Origin: Kutzneria buriramensis
GTDB taxonomy: Bacteria; Actinomycetota; Actinomycetes; Mycobacteriales; Pseudonocardiaceae
Length of the DNA: 64,000 bases
Reading direction: 5' to 3'
NCBI RefSeq assembly: GCF_003387475.1
Contig: NZ_QUNO01000020.1
Location: 62,001 to 126,000, forward strand
In this document: positions 49,513 to 57,503 of the stretch, one piece after another
How the letters are laid out: each line of letters starts with the position of its first letter
Numbering within the stretch: position 1 is the first letter of the stretch
Notes under the pieces: model-generated
What the model was told of the DNA's origin: nothing
What the model saw: only the letters and a program-made list of their open reading frames with translations
Database searches by the model: none
Position numbers and translations under genes: made by a program

Positions 49513-50179
49513 CGACCAGCGCCTCCGACAGCGGCTTTCGTTGCAGCGCAGGCACTTCACAGTCGTCGGCCGGATAGCCGACCGGGAACAGGATGTACGG
49601 CCGCTCGCTGGCCGGGCGGCCGAACAGCTCGGTGAGGAACGCCATCGGGTTGGGCGTGTGGGTGAGCGTCGCCAGGCCCATCTCGTGCAGGGCGGCGATG
49701 AACAGCCCGCACGCGATGCCGACGCTCTCGTTCACGTAGTAGTTCTTGCGGAGTGAGCCGTCCGGCAGCGGCGTGCTCTTCTGCGCGAACGCCACCACCA
49801 GCCACGGCGCCGTCTCCAGGAAGTCCTTGTGCTTGTCGGTTTCCAGCCTCGCCAGCGCCGCGTGCCAGTCGGGGGCGCTGCGGTCGTGGTAGAAGCGCCT
49901 TTCCTCCTCCTCGGCCGCCGCCCGGACCTGCCGCTTGAGCTCCGGATCCGATGTCGCCACGAACGTCCACGGCTGAAGGTGAGCACCGCTCGGAGCCGTG
50001 TTCGCCGCCTGGACTGCGAGCTCGATCGCCTTGAGCGGCACGGGGTCCGGCGAGAACCACCGCACCGACCGACGCTCGTCGAGCCGGCGGTGGAACTCCT
50101 GGCCGCGCCGCAACGACTCCTCGACCGAGGGGCGTGGCGGCCGGTACGGCACGAACGGATGCGAGTGGCTGCGGGACAC
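49472..50179 (-). CDS. Nitroreductase-family FMN oxidoreductase
   Basis: A 235-aa flavin enzyme of the nitroreductase fold, close to iodotyrosine-deiodinase/BluB-like members: RRSVRWFSPDPVPLKAIE (FMN phosphate site), AANTAPSGAHLQPWTFV, and LATLTHTPNPMAFLTELFGRP, ending with IFPVGYPADDCEVPA. It would reduce nitro, quinone or halogenated aromatics with NAD(P)H. GTG 50179 start with GGAG adjacent. Divergent from the LysR-family gene by 70 bp, which is its probable regulator. Confidence 0.88.
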   Translation of the reverse strand: MSRSHSHPFVPYRPPRPSVEESLRRGQEFHRRLDERRSVRWFSPDPVPLKAIELAVQAANTAPSGAHLQPWTFVATSDPELKRQVRAAAEEEERRFYHDRSAPDWHAALARLETDKHKDFLETAPWLVVAFAQKSTPLPDGSLRKNYYVNESVGIACGLFIAALHEMGLATLTHTPNPMAFLTELFGRPASERPYILFPVGYPADDCEVPALQRKPLSEALVVTRSPAGSAPAPP

Positions 50180-50249
50180 GCTCCGACCATCGCACGCCCC
50201 GATACATGCGTCCAGCTCAAAGATCTGGGGAAGGACATAAGCTGAGCTG

Positions 50250-51158
50250 ATGAATCTCCGCCGGCTCGAATACCTGGTCGCGGTCGCCGACACCGGCGGC
50301 CTCACCGCCGCGGCGGAGCGGTGCCACGTCTCCCAATCGGCCGTCTCCCTGGGCCTTTCCGAGCTGGAGAGTGCTCTCCGCCTCCGGCTGGTGATCCGCG
50401 GCCCGGGTCGCGGCGCGGTCCTCACCGACGCCGGCCGCGAGGTCGTCGCCGAGGCCAGGGGCGTGCTGACGGCCGTGTCCGAACTGGGGGCGAATGCCCG
50501 CCGGCTCGGCCAGGACATCGCCGGCACGCTGCGGATCGGCTGCTACGCCCCGGTGGCGGCGCTGTGCCTGCCGGCGGCGATCGCCGGCTTCCGAACCGAG
50601 CAGCCCGAGGTGGCGATCGAGTTCGTCGAGGGCTCGCTGCCGGACCTCCAGCGCCAGCTCCTCGACGGCCGCTGCGAGCTGGCGTTTCTGTACCGGCAGG
50701 ACATCCTGCCCGGCATCGAGGTTCAGGTGCTCACCGACCAGCAGCCGCACGTGCTGCTGCCGCCGGACCACCGCTTCCGCCGACGCCGGTCGGTGGCCCT
50801 CGAAGAGCTCGCCGACGAGCCGTTCATCCTGCTCGACGTGCAGCCGAGCGAGCGCTACTTCCGGTCGGTGTTCGACGCCGCCGGCGTGCCGATGGCCGTC
50901 GCGCACCGGGCCGGCAGCTTCGAGCTGGCCCGGGCCATGGTGGCCCGCGGCCTCGGATACACGCTCTCCGTGCAGCGGCCGGCGGTCGACCGGTCGGTGG
51001 AGGGCATCGCGTTCGGCACCGTGCCGCTCCGCGACACGGTGCCCACCACGCCGTTGGTGCTCGGCCGCGCCGCCGGCGGCCGGCTCACCCGCCGCGCCGA
51101 GGTGTTCGCGGCCTACTGCCGGGAGTTGTTCAGCGCCACCAGTCGTCCAGCGGGGTGA
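50250..51158 (+). CDS. LysR-family transcriptional regulator
   Basis: A 302-aa regulator. The N-terminal winged helix reads [35 protein letters not shown] (in parts, about 5-45), followed by the periplasmic-binding-like effector domain ([52 protein letters not shown]). Divergent from the nitroreductase gene, its likely target. Its 3' end overlaps the opposite nadE gene by 29 bp. Confidence 0.93.
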   Translation: MNLRRLEYLVAVADTGGLTAAAERCHVSQSAVSLGLSELESALRLRLVIRGPGRGAVLTDAGREVVAEARGVLTAVSELGANARRLGQDIAGTLRIGCYAPVAALCLPAAIAGFRTEQPEVAIEFVEGSLPDLQRQLLDGRCELAFLYRQDILPGIEVQVLTDQQPHVLLPPDHRFRRRRSVALEELADEPFILLDVQPSERYFRSVFDAAGVPMAVAHRAGSFELARAMVARGLGYTLSVQRPAVDRSVEGIAFGTVPLRDTVPTTPLVLGRAAGGRLTRRAEVFAAYCRELFSATSRPAG

Positions 51159-51969
51159 CCGGGACGGCCCGCTTGTGCCGGGTCGCGAGGAACACCGACT
51201 CCACGCGCTCGGCGATCTCCGGCGCGACGTCGGCGTTCTCCAGGTAGTCGTCGATCTCCCGGTACTTCAGGCCCAGCGCGACCTCGTCGGGCAGCGCGGG
51301 CCGGTCATCCTCGAGGTCGGCGGTCGGCACCTTCTCCCACACGCTGGGCGGCGCGCCCAGCTCCTGGAGCAGCGCCGCGCCCTGGCGCTTGGTCAGGCCG
51401 GTCAGCGGAGTGACGTCGGCGCCGCCGTCGCCGTACTTGGTGAAGAAGCCGGTGACGGCCTCGGCCGCGTGGTCCGTGCCGACGACCAGCAGGTTGAGCT
51501 GTCCGGCGATGGAGTACTGGATCACCATGCGCTCGCGCGCCTTGATGTTGCCGCGGACGAAGTCCCGCAGCTTCGGCTCGGTGCCGAGCAGCTCGCGCAG
51601 GCCCTCGGCGGACTCGGCGGCGACGGCGTCCGCGCTCGGCTTGACGTTGACGGTGATCGACCGGTCGGGCTGGATGAAGCGCAGCGCGATCTGGGCGTCG
51701 TCCTCGTCGGCCTGCACGCCGTAAGGCAGCCGCACGGCGACGAAGGTGGCCTCGTGGCCCTCGGCGCGCAGCTCCTCGGCGGCGAGCTGGCACAGCCGGC
51801 CGGTCAGCGTGCTGTCCTGGCCGCCGCTGATGCCGAGCACGAAGCCCTTGGCCGGGGTCGAGCGCAGGTAGTCCTTGAGGAAGTCGACCCGCTGTCGCAC
51901 CTCGGTCTTCGGCACGACAGTGGGCTTCACGCCCAGCTCGGACAGGATCCGCTCGCGGAGGTTCGACAT
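51130..51969 (-). CDS. nadE: NH3-dependent NAD synthetase
   Basis: A 279-aa NAD+ synthetase without a glutaminase domain, so it uses ammonia. The PP-loop SGGQDS is at residues 48-53, followed by [52 protein letters not shown] and [19 protein letters not shown], all family-typical. It converts nicotinate adenine dinucleotide to NAD. Many actinobacteria instead have a two-domain glutamine-dependent NadE, so this may be an alternative enzyme. Confidence 0.94.
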   Translation of the reverse strand: MSNLRERILSELGVKPTVVPKTEVRQRVDFLKDYLRSTPAKGFVLGISGGQDSTLTGRLCQLAAEELRAEGHEATFVAVRLPYGVQADEDDAQIALRFIQPDRSITVNVKPSADAVAAESAEGLRELLGTEPKLRDFVRGNIKARERMVIQYSIAGQLNLLVVGTDHAAEAVTGFFTKYGDGGADVTPLTGLTKRQGAALLQELGAPPSVWEKVPTADLEDDRPALPDEVALGLKYREIDDYLENADVAPEIAERVESVFLATRHKRAVPVTPLDDWWR

Positions 51970-52026
51970 CCCCGTACTCTATCCCGACCTTGACGTCGAC
52001 ATAGGCAATCAGATTATGGTTATTAC

Positions 52027-52404
52027 ATGGCCATCGACGAGAACAAGCGGACCGCCGTCGACTTCTTCGAGCGGACCTTCAACCAGAAGGACCCGGAGGG
52101 CGCCGCGGCGGCCTACCTGGGCGATCACTACATCCAGCACAACCCGCGGGCGGCCGACGGGGCCGAGGGGTTCGTCGCCTTCATCAACGCCAACCGGGAG
52201 CGCGCCCCGCAGACGCGTGTCGAGATCAAGCGGGCCGTCGCCGAGGGCGACCACGTCGTGCTGCACAACCGGTTCATCCGTCCCGGCGTGCCGGACCTGG
52301 CGACCATCGACATCTTCCGGCTGGAGCAGGGCAAGATCGTCGAACACTGGGACGTCATCCAGGAGGTTCCCGAAGCCGCCGCCAACGCCAACACGATGTT
52401 CTGA
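52027..52404 (+). CDS. SnoaL-like (NTF2-fold) protein
   Basis: A 125-aa cytosolic protein of the SnoaL-like polyketide-cyclase family: NKRTAVDFFERTFNQKDPEGAAAAYLGDHYIQHNP, ADGAEGFVAFINA, and DIFRLEQGKIVEHWDVIQEVP (all in short pieces). Members act as cyclases, isomerases or simple ligand-binding proteins; no polyketide genes lie nearby, so a stand-alone detoxifying or unknown role is likely. It precedes the molybdopterin oxidoreductase gene by 33 bp. Confidence 0.88.
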   Translation: MAIDENKRTAVDFFERTFNQKDPEGAAAAYLGDHYIQHNPRAADGAEGFVAFINANRERAPQTRVEIKRAVAEGDHVVLHNRFIRPGVPDLATIDIFRLEQGKIVEHWDVIQEVPEAAANANTMF

Positions 52405-52437
52405 ACCGAACTGCCGACCCGGTGCGAACACCGGGTC

Positions 52438-53955
52438 ATGGAGCAACGCTCGCTGGTGACGTCCGTGGCGGTCGGCGTGCTCGGCGTCGGCGCCGCGCTC
52501 GCCGCCGGCGACCTGGTCGCCGCGTTCGTCGACGCCGACGCGTCGCCGTTCCTGGCCGTCGGCAACACCGCGATCGACCTGACTCCGTTGCCGCTCAAGG
52601 ACTTCGCCGTCCGCACCTTCGGCACCTACGACAAGGTCGTGCTGCTGTCCGGGATGGGCGCGTTTCTGCTGGTGGCAGCGGCAATCGCCGGCGTGCTGTC
52701 GCGGCGGCGACCGCTTCCCGGTACCGTACTGGCAGTGCTGTTGGGCCTGCTGGGCGTCGCGGCCGTGCTGGGCCGGCCGAACTTCACGCCGCTCGGTGTG
52801 CTGGCCCCGGTGGCCAGCTTGATCGTCGGCGTGACCGTTTTCCGCTGGCTGCACCGGCTTTCCGGCACAGTGGACACTGTGGACGGACCGGGTCGCCGCA
52901 GGTTCTTGCTGGGGTCGCTCGGCGCGCTCGCCGGCATCGCCGTCGCCGGTGTCGGCGGTCGTCTGCTCGTCGGGCGGGTGGACGTGGCCGGTTCGCGGGA
53001 CAAGGTGACCCGAATGTTCGCCGGTCGCGTGCCGCCTCGGATTCCCGACGGCGCGGACTTCGCTCGTGACGGCACGCCGAGTTTCCTCACGCCGAATCCC
53101 CAGTTCTACCGCGTGGACACGGCGTTGGCGGTGCCGCAGCTGCGGGCCGAGGACTGGTCGCTGCGCGTGCACGGCCTGGTCGACCGCGAGCTGCACCTGA
53201 CGTTCGCCGACGTGATGGCAATGGACCTGGTCACGCGGACCATCACCATGACCTGTGTTTCCAACGAGGTCGGCGGCCCGTACGTGTCGACCGCGAACTT
53301 CACCGGCGTGCTGTTGCGGGACCTGCTGGCCCGCGCCGGCGTCAGACCGGAGGCCGACCAGGTTCTGTCGTCCAGTGTGGACGGTTACAGCGCCGGCAGC
53401 CCGGTCGTCGACGTGCTCGATCCCCGGCGCGACGCGATGCTGGCCGTCGGCATGAACGGCGAGGCGCTGCCGCCCGAGCACGGTTTCCCGGCACGGCTGG
53501 TGGTTCCCGGCATCTACGGCTACGCGTCGGCGACCAAATGGGTGCACGACATCGAGCTGACGACGTTCGCCGCGAAGCGGCAATACTGGGTGCCGCGCGG
53601 CTACTCCGAACGCGCGCCGATCAAGACCGAGTCGCGAATCGATGTGCCGCAAGGATTGCAGGCGCTGCCCAACGGCAAGGTCGTGGTCGCCGGCATAGCC
53701 TGGGCGCAGACCAGGGGAATCGCCAAGGTCGAGGTTCGGATGGACGGCGGCCCGTGGCAGGAGGCCGACCTCGCCGCCGGCGTCAGCGCCGAGACGTGGC
53801 GCATGTGGCGCAAGGAATACGATCTCAAACCCGGCACCCACACCGTGATCTGCCGCGCCACCGACACCACCGGCTACACCCAGACCACAGGGCGCGTCGG
53901 CCCGATACCCGACGGCGCAACGGGTTTGCACACGATCGTCTTCACGACGGCGTGA
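52438..53955 (+). CDS. Membrane-anchored molybdopterin oxidoreductase (sulfite-oxidase fold)
   Basis: A 505-aa protein. Three to four N-terminal membrane helices (about 6-30, 68-88, 95-112, 120-137) precede a twin-arginine-like GRRRFLLGSLGALAG at 152-166 and an exported catalytic domain with the Mo-binding Cys273 in MTCVSNEVGGP, YGYASATKWVHDIEL, and the dimerisation domain ending in AGIAWAQTRGI ... TTGYTQTTG. It is a YedY/sulfite-oxidase-type enzyme facing outside. Substrate unknown. It is followed by a fasciclin lipoprotein, a pairing often seen in actinobacteria. Confidence 0.9.
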   Translation: MEQRSLVTSVAVGVLGVGAALAAGDLVAAFVDADASPFLAVGNTAIDLTPLPLKDFAVRTFGTYDKVVLLSGMGAFLLVAAAIAGVLSRRRPLPGTVLAVLLGLLGVAAVLGRPNFTPLGVLAPVASLIVGVTVFRWLHRLSGTVDTVDGPGRRRFLLGSLGALAGIAVAGVGGRLLVGRVDVAGSRDKVTRMFAGRVPPRIPDGADFARDGTPSFLTPNPQFYRVDTALAVPQLRAEDWSLRVHGLVDRELHLTFADVMAMDLVTRTITMTCVSNEVGGPYVSTANFTGVLLRDLLARAGVRPEADQVLSSSVDGYSAGSPVVDVLDPRRDAMLAVGMNGEALPPEHGFPARLVVPGIYGYASATKWVHDIELTTFAAKRQYWVPRGYSERAPIKTESRIDVPQGLQALPNGKVVVAGIAWAQTRGIAKVEVRMDGGPWQEADLAAGVSAETWRMWRKEYDLKPGTHTVICRATDTTGYTQTTGRVGPIPDGATGLHTIVFTTA

Positions 53956-54044
53956 TCCAAGCGTTACCAATCTCGTCGAACCGAGCCGAGCTCGACTTGC
54001 GAACGCCTCGGTGTTCGTACCGCCCAACGTCTGGAGTGATCTCC

Positions 54045-54686
54045 GTGAGCAAGTTCCACCGCGTCGCCGCCGCTGCCGTCGTCACCTCGGCCGCCCTCGC
54101 CCTGGCCGCATGCGGCAGCGGCTCGGCCGCCTCCGGCGGCATGACCTCCAGCTCCTCGATGGCGCCGACCACCACGACCAGCGCCTCCGACGGCGTCACC
54201 AAGACCACCGACACCTTCGGGCCCGCGTGCGACAAGATTCCCGCCAGCGGCAAGGGTTCCCTCAACGGCATGGCCTCCGACCCGGTCGCCACCGCCGCGA
54301 GCAACAACCCGCTGCTGACCAAGCTCGTCGCCGCCGTCGGCGCCGCCAACCTCGGCGACACCCTGAACTCGCAGAAGGCGATCACCGTGTTCGCCCCGTA
54401 CGACCCGGCGTTCGACGCGCTCGGCGCCGACAAGTTCGCCGCCCTGGCCAAGGACCCCGGCACCCTCGCGCCGATCCTGCAGTTCCACGTGCTGCCGCAG
54501 CGCTACGACGCCGACGGCCTGATCGCCGCCGGCTCCGAGAAGACCCTCCAGGGCGGCACGGTGAAGATCAGCGGCGACAAGTCGTCCGGCATGATGGTCA
54601 ACGACGCGCACGTGTTGTGCGGCAACATCCCCACCGGCAATGCCACCGTGTTCGTCATCGACAAGGTCCTGACCCCGGCCGGCTGA
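54045..54686 (+). CDS. Fasciclin-domain lipoprotein
   Basis: A 213-aa surface protein from GTG 54045 (GGAG at 54033-54036). The signal VSKFHRVAAAAVVTSAALALAAC gives Cys23 for lipid attachment; a Ser/Thr linker follows, then one FAS1 domain (about 80-213): AASNNPLLTKLVAAV, NSQKAITVFAPYDPAFDAL, ILQFHVLPQRYDADGLI and NATVFVIDKVLTPAG. FAS1 domains mediate adhesion; MPT70/83-like proteins are relatives. Probably co-expressed with the upstream oxidoreductase. A perfect terminator follows. Confidence 0.92.
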   Translation: MSKFHRVAAAAVVTSAALALAACGSGSAASGGMTSSSSMAPTTTTSASDGVTKTTDTFGPACDKIPASGKGSLNGMASDPVATAASNNPLLTKLVAAVGAANLGDTLNSQKAITVFAPYDPAFDALGADKFAALAKDPGTLAPILQFHVLPQRYDADGLIAAGSEKTLQGGTVKISGDKSSGMMVNDAHVLCGNIPTGNATVFVIDKVLTPAG

Positions 54687-54703
54687 CAGGTCGAGACCGT
54701 GGT

Positions 54704-54733
54704 GTGTCCCGCTCATGGGTATGGGCGGGACAC
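54704..54733. terminator. Bidirectional hairpin between fasciclin and agmatine deiminase genes
   Basis: GTGTCCCGC (54704-54712) and GCGGGACAC (54725-54733) form a perfect 9-bp stem with a 12-nt loop. It lies between two convergent stops (54686 and 54736). Confidence 0.75.
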
Positions 54734-54735
54734 CT

Positions 54736-55851
54736 TCATGTGACGGGTTGGTCGTGGGTGGCGCAGTGGATTCCACCGCCGCCGGAGGCGATGGCGTCGA
54801 TGCGGACCGGCACGACCTCGCGGCCCGGGAAGTGGTCGCGCAGGATCTGCGCGGCCCGGTCGTCGGCGGTGGCGTCGCCGAACTTCGGCAGGAACACGGC
54901 CTTGTCGGCGACGTAGAAGTTGACGTATGAGATGACGGCCTTGCTGCTGCGGACGGTGACCTGGTCCGGATCGGGCTGGGAGAGGTCGACGACCTGGAAG
55001 GGCTTGCCGGCGGCGTCGGTGGACGCGGCGAGGACGGTGCGGGCCTGGTCGGCGGCCCGGGACCAGATGTCCTGTGGCGAGTCGGGAAAGGCCTTGTCCA
55101 GCAGCACGATCCCGGGCGCGACGAACCGCGCCAGGCAGTCGACGTGGGCATCGGTGATGTCCTTGCCGCGCACGCCGGCGAACCAGATCACCTTGCGCAC
55201 GCCGAGAACCCGCTTGAGCTCGTCCTCGATCTGCTGCCGGGACTTGCCCCGGTTGCGATTGTCGTTGACGACCGAGCTCTCGGTGACGAGCAGGGTGCCG
55301 GCGCCGTCGGTCTCGAACGCGCCGCCCTCGGCGACGAGCGAGGTCTGGACGCGGGGGATGCCGTACTTGTCGAGCACCGCACGGGCCACGCGGGAATCGT
55401 CGGCGTGTGATTGCTTGCTGCCCCAGCCGTTGAAGTTGAAGTCGACTCCCGCGACGTTGCCGGACTCGTGGACGAACACGGGCAGGGTGTCGCGGGACCA
55501 GAGGTCGTCGACGGGGATCGGGACCACCTCTACATCGCCGCCGCACGCCTGTTGCGCGCCGGCGACGTCCTCGGGGCGTGCGAGCAGCGTGACGGCCTCG
55601 TAGCCGGCGATGGCCCGCGCCAGGCCGGCGATGTCCGAGCGGACGGCGCCGACCTCGTCGGCCCAGATCGTCGTGGTCGGCCAGGACATGAACGTCCGCG
55701 CGTGCTTCTCCCACTCGGCCCCGAGCCGACGGTCGGCGGACGGCTGCGCGGTGGCGGCCACCGGCTCGTCCGGCCGGGCGCACGCCGCCCCGCCGACGGC
55801 CATGCCGAAGCCGGCCAAAGTCCGCAGCGCGGTCCGTCGGGACAGTCGCAT
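54736..55851 (-). CDS. Tat-exported agmatine deiminase-like protein
   Basis: A 371-aa amidinotransferase-fold enzyme. Motifs: PTTTIWADEVGAV, WSRDTLPVFV, GGAFETDGAGTLLVTESSVVNDNRN (in parts), DITDAHVDCLARF and the active-site Cys363 in GGGGIHCATHDQP. Agmatine deiminase hydrolyses agmatine to N-carbamoylputrescine. Unlike the usual cytosolic enzyme it starts MRLSRRTALRTLAGFG, a twin-arginine signal ending GGAAC, so it is probably exported and lipid-anchored. ATG 55851 fits a leaderless RNA; ATGs at 55863 and 55860 are alternatives (the latter in the same frame). Confidence 0.88.
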   Translation of the reverse strand: MRLSRRTALRTLAGFGMAVGGAACARPDEPVAATAQPSADRRLGAEWEKHARTFMSWPTTTIWADEVGAVRSDIAGLARAIAGYEAVTLLARPEDVAGAQQACGGDVEVVPIPVDDLWSRDTLPVFVHESGNVAGVDFNFNGWGSKQSHADDSRVARAVLDKYGIPRVQTSLVAEGGAFETDGAGTLLVTESSVVNDNRNRGKSRQQIEDELKRVLGVRKVIWFAGVRGKDITDAHVDCLARFVAPGIVLLDKAFPDSPQDIWSRAADQARTVLAASTDAAGKPFQVVDLSQPDPDQVTVRSSKAVISYVNFYVADKAVFLPKFGDATADDRAAQILRDHFPGREVVPVRIDAIASGGGGIHCATHDQPVT

Positions 55852-55858
55852 GACGCTC

Positions 55859-55887
55859 ATCATGAGTCTGACTAAAATTTCAGTCAA
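55859..55887 (-). promoter_or_regulatory. Promoter and 18-bp operator for agmatine deiminase / tetR
   Basis: TTGACT (55887-55882) and CATGAT (55864-55859) are 17 nt apart on the minus strand and would start RNA at about the ATG 55851. TGACTAAAATTTCAGTCA (55869-55886) is an inverted repeat with 8 of 9 pairs lying on the spacer. It sits between the divergent deiminase and tetR genes, so the TetR protein is the probable repressor. Confidence 0.65.
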
Positions 55888-55914
55888 GTCGAGCATGGCT
55901 CAGTGGAGGTGACG

Positions 55915-56478
55915 GTGCCGGACCGCCGGAATTCGATCCTGGACGCCGCCGTCCGGGTGATCGCCCGCGCCGGGGTGCGGGGGCTGCGCGTGGAGGAGCT
56001 CGCCGCCGAGGCCGGCGTCTCCATGGCGCTGATCTACTACCACTTCGGGGACCGCGCCGGGCTGTTGCGGCGGACGCTGGAGCACATCAACGACCGTGCG
56101 GCGAGCTACACCCGGAAGCCGGCGGGGCCGGATCCGCGGCGCGAGGTCGAGCGGTTGTTGCTGCTGGAGCTCCAGGACACCGACGAGGTGCGGGTCAACA
56201 GCACCGCCTGGGGCGAACTCCGCGCCACCGCCGTCTTCGACGACGATCTCCGGGAACCGCTGGCCGCGTCGACCAAGGTGTGGGTGGACGAGATCGCCGC
56301 CGCCATCACGCGGGCCCAGCGGGCCGGATCGGTCTCCGGCAACGTCCGACCGGCCGAGGCCGCCGACCTCCTCACCGCCCTGGTCGAGGGCCTGAGCGAC
56401 CGCTGGCTCAGCGGGTCGATGACCCTCGCCCGCGCCCGCAGGCTGCTGCGCGGCGCGATCGCGGCGGAACTGGACTGA
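55915..56478 (+). CDS. TetR-family regulator
   Basis: A 187-aa regulator from GTG 55915, 5 nt after GGAGG; GTG 55903 and 55909 are alternatives. Helix-turn-helix: ILDAAVRVIARAGVRGLRVEELAAEAGVSMALIYYHFGDRAGL (in parts). The C-terminal domain (TDEVRVNSTAWGELRATAVF, AADLLTALVEGLSDRW) is of the TetR_C_6/BetI-like sort. It faces the agmatine deiminase gene across an 18-bp operator. Confidence 0.92.
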   Translation: MPDRRNSILDAAVRVIARAGVRGLRVEELAAEAGVSMALIYYHFGDRAGLLRRTLEHINDRAASYTRKPAGPDPRREVERLLLLELQDTDEVRVNSTAWGELRATAVFDDDLREPLAASTKVWVDEIAAAITRAQRAGSVSGNVRPAEAADLLTALVEGLSDRWLSGSMTLARARRLLRGAIAAELD

Positions 56479-57372
56479 TCAGTTGCCGAACGGGAGCTTG
56501 AGCGGCAGGGACGGCAGCGGCGGCAGCAGGGGCAGCGTGGTCGGCACCTGGCTCAGGATCTCCTTGACGACGCTGTCGACGTGCGGCACCACCTCGCGGG
56601 CCTGCAACAGGTGACTGGGGCTGGGCGGCGGAGTGGTCTCAGGAGTCACAGGCGGTGGAGCGGCCGGCGGCGCTTCCGACGTAGTGGTGGTGGGCGCAAG
56701 GGTGGTGGTGGTCGTGGTGGTGACGGCCGTCGTGGTCGGGGTGGTCGTCATGGCGGCCGGCGCCTCGGCGCGGGGGGCGGGGGCGGACGGCGCGGTGCCG
56801 GGCAGCAGCATGACGGCGGCGACCGGCGCGGCGACGGCGGCGCAGGTAAGCGGGGCGGCGAAGCGCTGGGCGAACCGGGCACAGCAGACGCCGACGGGGA
56901 TCACCACGGCGATCCGCAGCTTGCGCAGCCGGCGCCGGGCCCGGGTGAGGTGGGACTCGACGGCCCGGGCGGTCAGCCCGAACGCCTCGGCGACCTCGGC
57001 CTCGGACATGCCGTCGCCGATGGCGGCGCAGACCTCGCGGGTGGCCGGCGGCAGCTCGGCCATGGACCGGACCAGGTAGCGGGCGAGGTCGCGATCGGCG
57101 ACGAGGTCGGCGGGATCGTCGGGGCCGATCGGGTGCTGGCGGCGGCCGGCCAGCCGCTCCCGGCACTGCCGCCGGACCAGGTCGATCAGCCGCCGCCGGG
57201 ACACGGTGGCGACCCAGCCCGCGGGCGTCCGCACGGACTCGGGGTCGTCCACCTCCAGCAGCTCGACCAGGGCCTCGTGCACGCAGTCCTCGGCCTCCTC
57301 GAGGGTGGCCCCGGCGGCCAGGCACAGGCGCAGCGCATGGGCGCGCACGGCGCCGTACTCGTCGACGGTCAT
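56479..57372 (-). CDS. ECF-type sigma factor with membrane segment and Thr/Pro-rich tail
   Basis: A 297-aa sigma-70-like protein. Sigma-2 occupies about 1-70 (EDCVHEALVELLE, AGWVATVSRRRLIDLVRR) and sigma-4 about 95-150 (LARYLVRSMAELPPATREVCAAIGDGMSEAEVAEAFGLTARAVESHLTRARRRLRK in parts). Unusually, a hydrophobic stretch follows (153-164, and 171-191 PLTCAAVAAPVAAVMLL), then a Thr-rich (about 209-232) and Pro-rich region and a Leu/Pro C-terminus. If 171-191 spans the membrane, the tail is extracytoplasmic. No separate anti-sigma gene lies beside it; the tail may take that role (inference). Confidence 0.85.
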   Translation of the reverse strand: MTVDEYGAVRAHALRLCLAAGATLEEAEDCVHEALVELLEVDDPESVRTPAGWVATVSRRRLIDLVRRQCRERLAGRRQHPIGPDDPADLVADRDLARYLVRSMAELPPATREVCAAIGDGMSEAEVAEAFGLTARAVESHLTRARRRLRKLRIAVVIPVGVCCARFAQRFAAPLTCAAVAAPVAAVMLLPGTAPSAPAPRAEAPAAMTTTPTTTAVTTTTTTTLAPTTTTSEAPPAAPPPVTPETTPPPSPSHLLQAREVVPHVDSVVKEILSQVPTTLPLLPPLPSLPLKLPFGN

Positions 57373-57473
57373 GGCCCTCCCTCGATCGATCCGGAAGCTA
57401 ACACGCCGGACGCTCCGGAATCGCCCAGTGACTGAATGACATCTGTTTTGCGGGTGAAGCCCTTCCCGTACGA

Positions 57474-57496
57474 CCCCTCAACGAAACGTCGAGGGG
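57474..57496 (+). promoter_or_regulatory. Hairpin covering the Shine-Dalgarno of the LAL gene
   Basis: CCCCTC (57474-57479) pairs with GAGGGG (57491-57496), with inner ACG/CGT and an A/C mismatch around an AAA loop. The 3' arm is the ribosome-binding sequence of the LuxR-type gene (GTG 57504). It could restrict its translation. Confidence 0.4.
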
Positions 57497-57503
57497 AGTG
57501 GGT

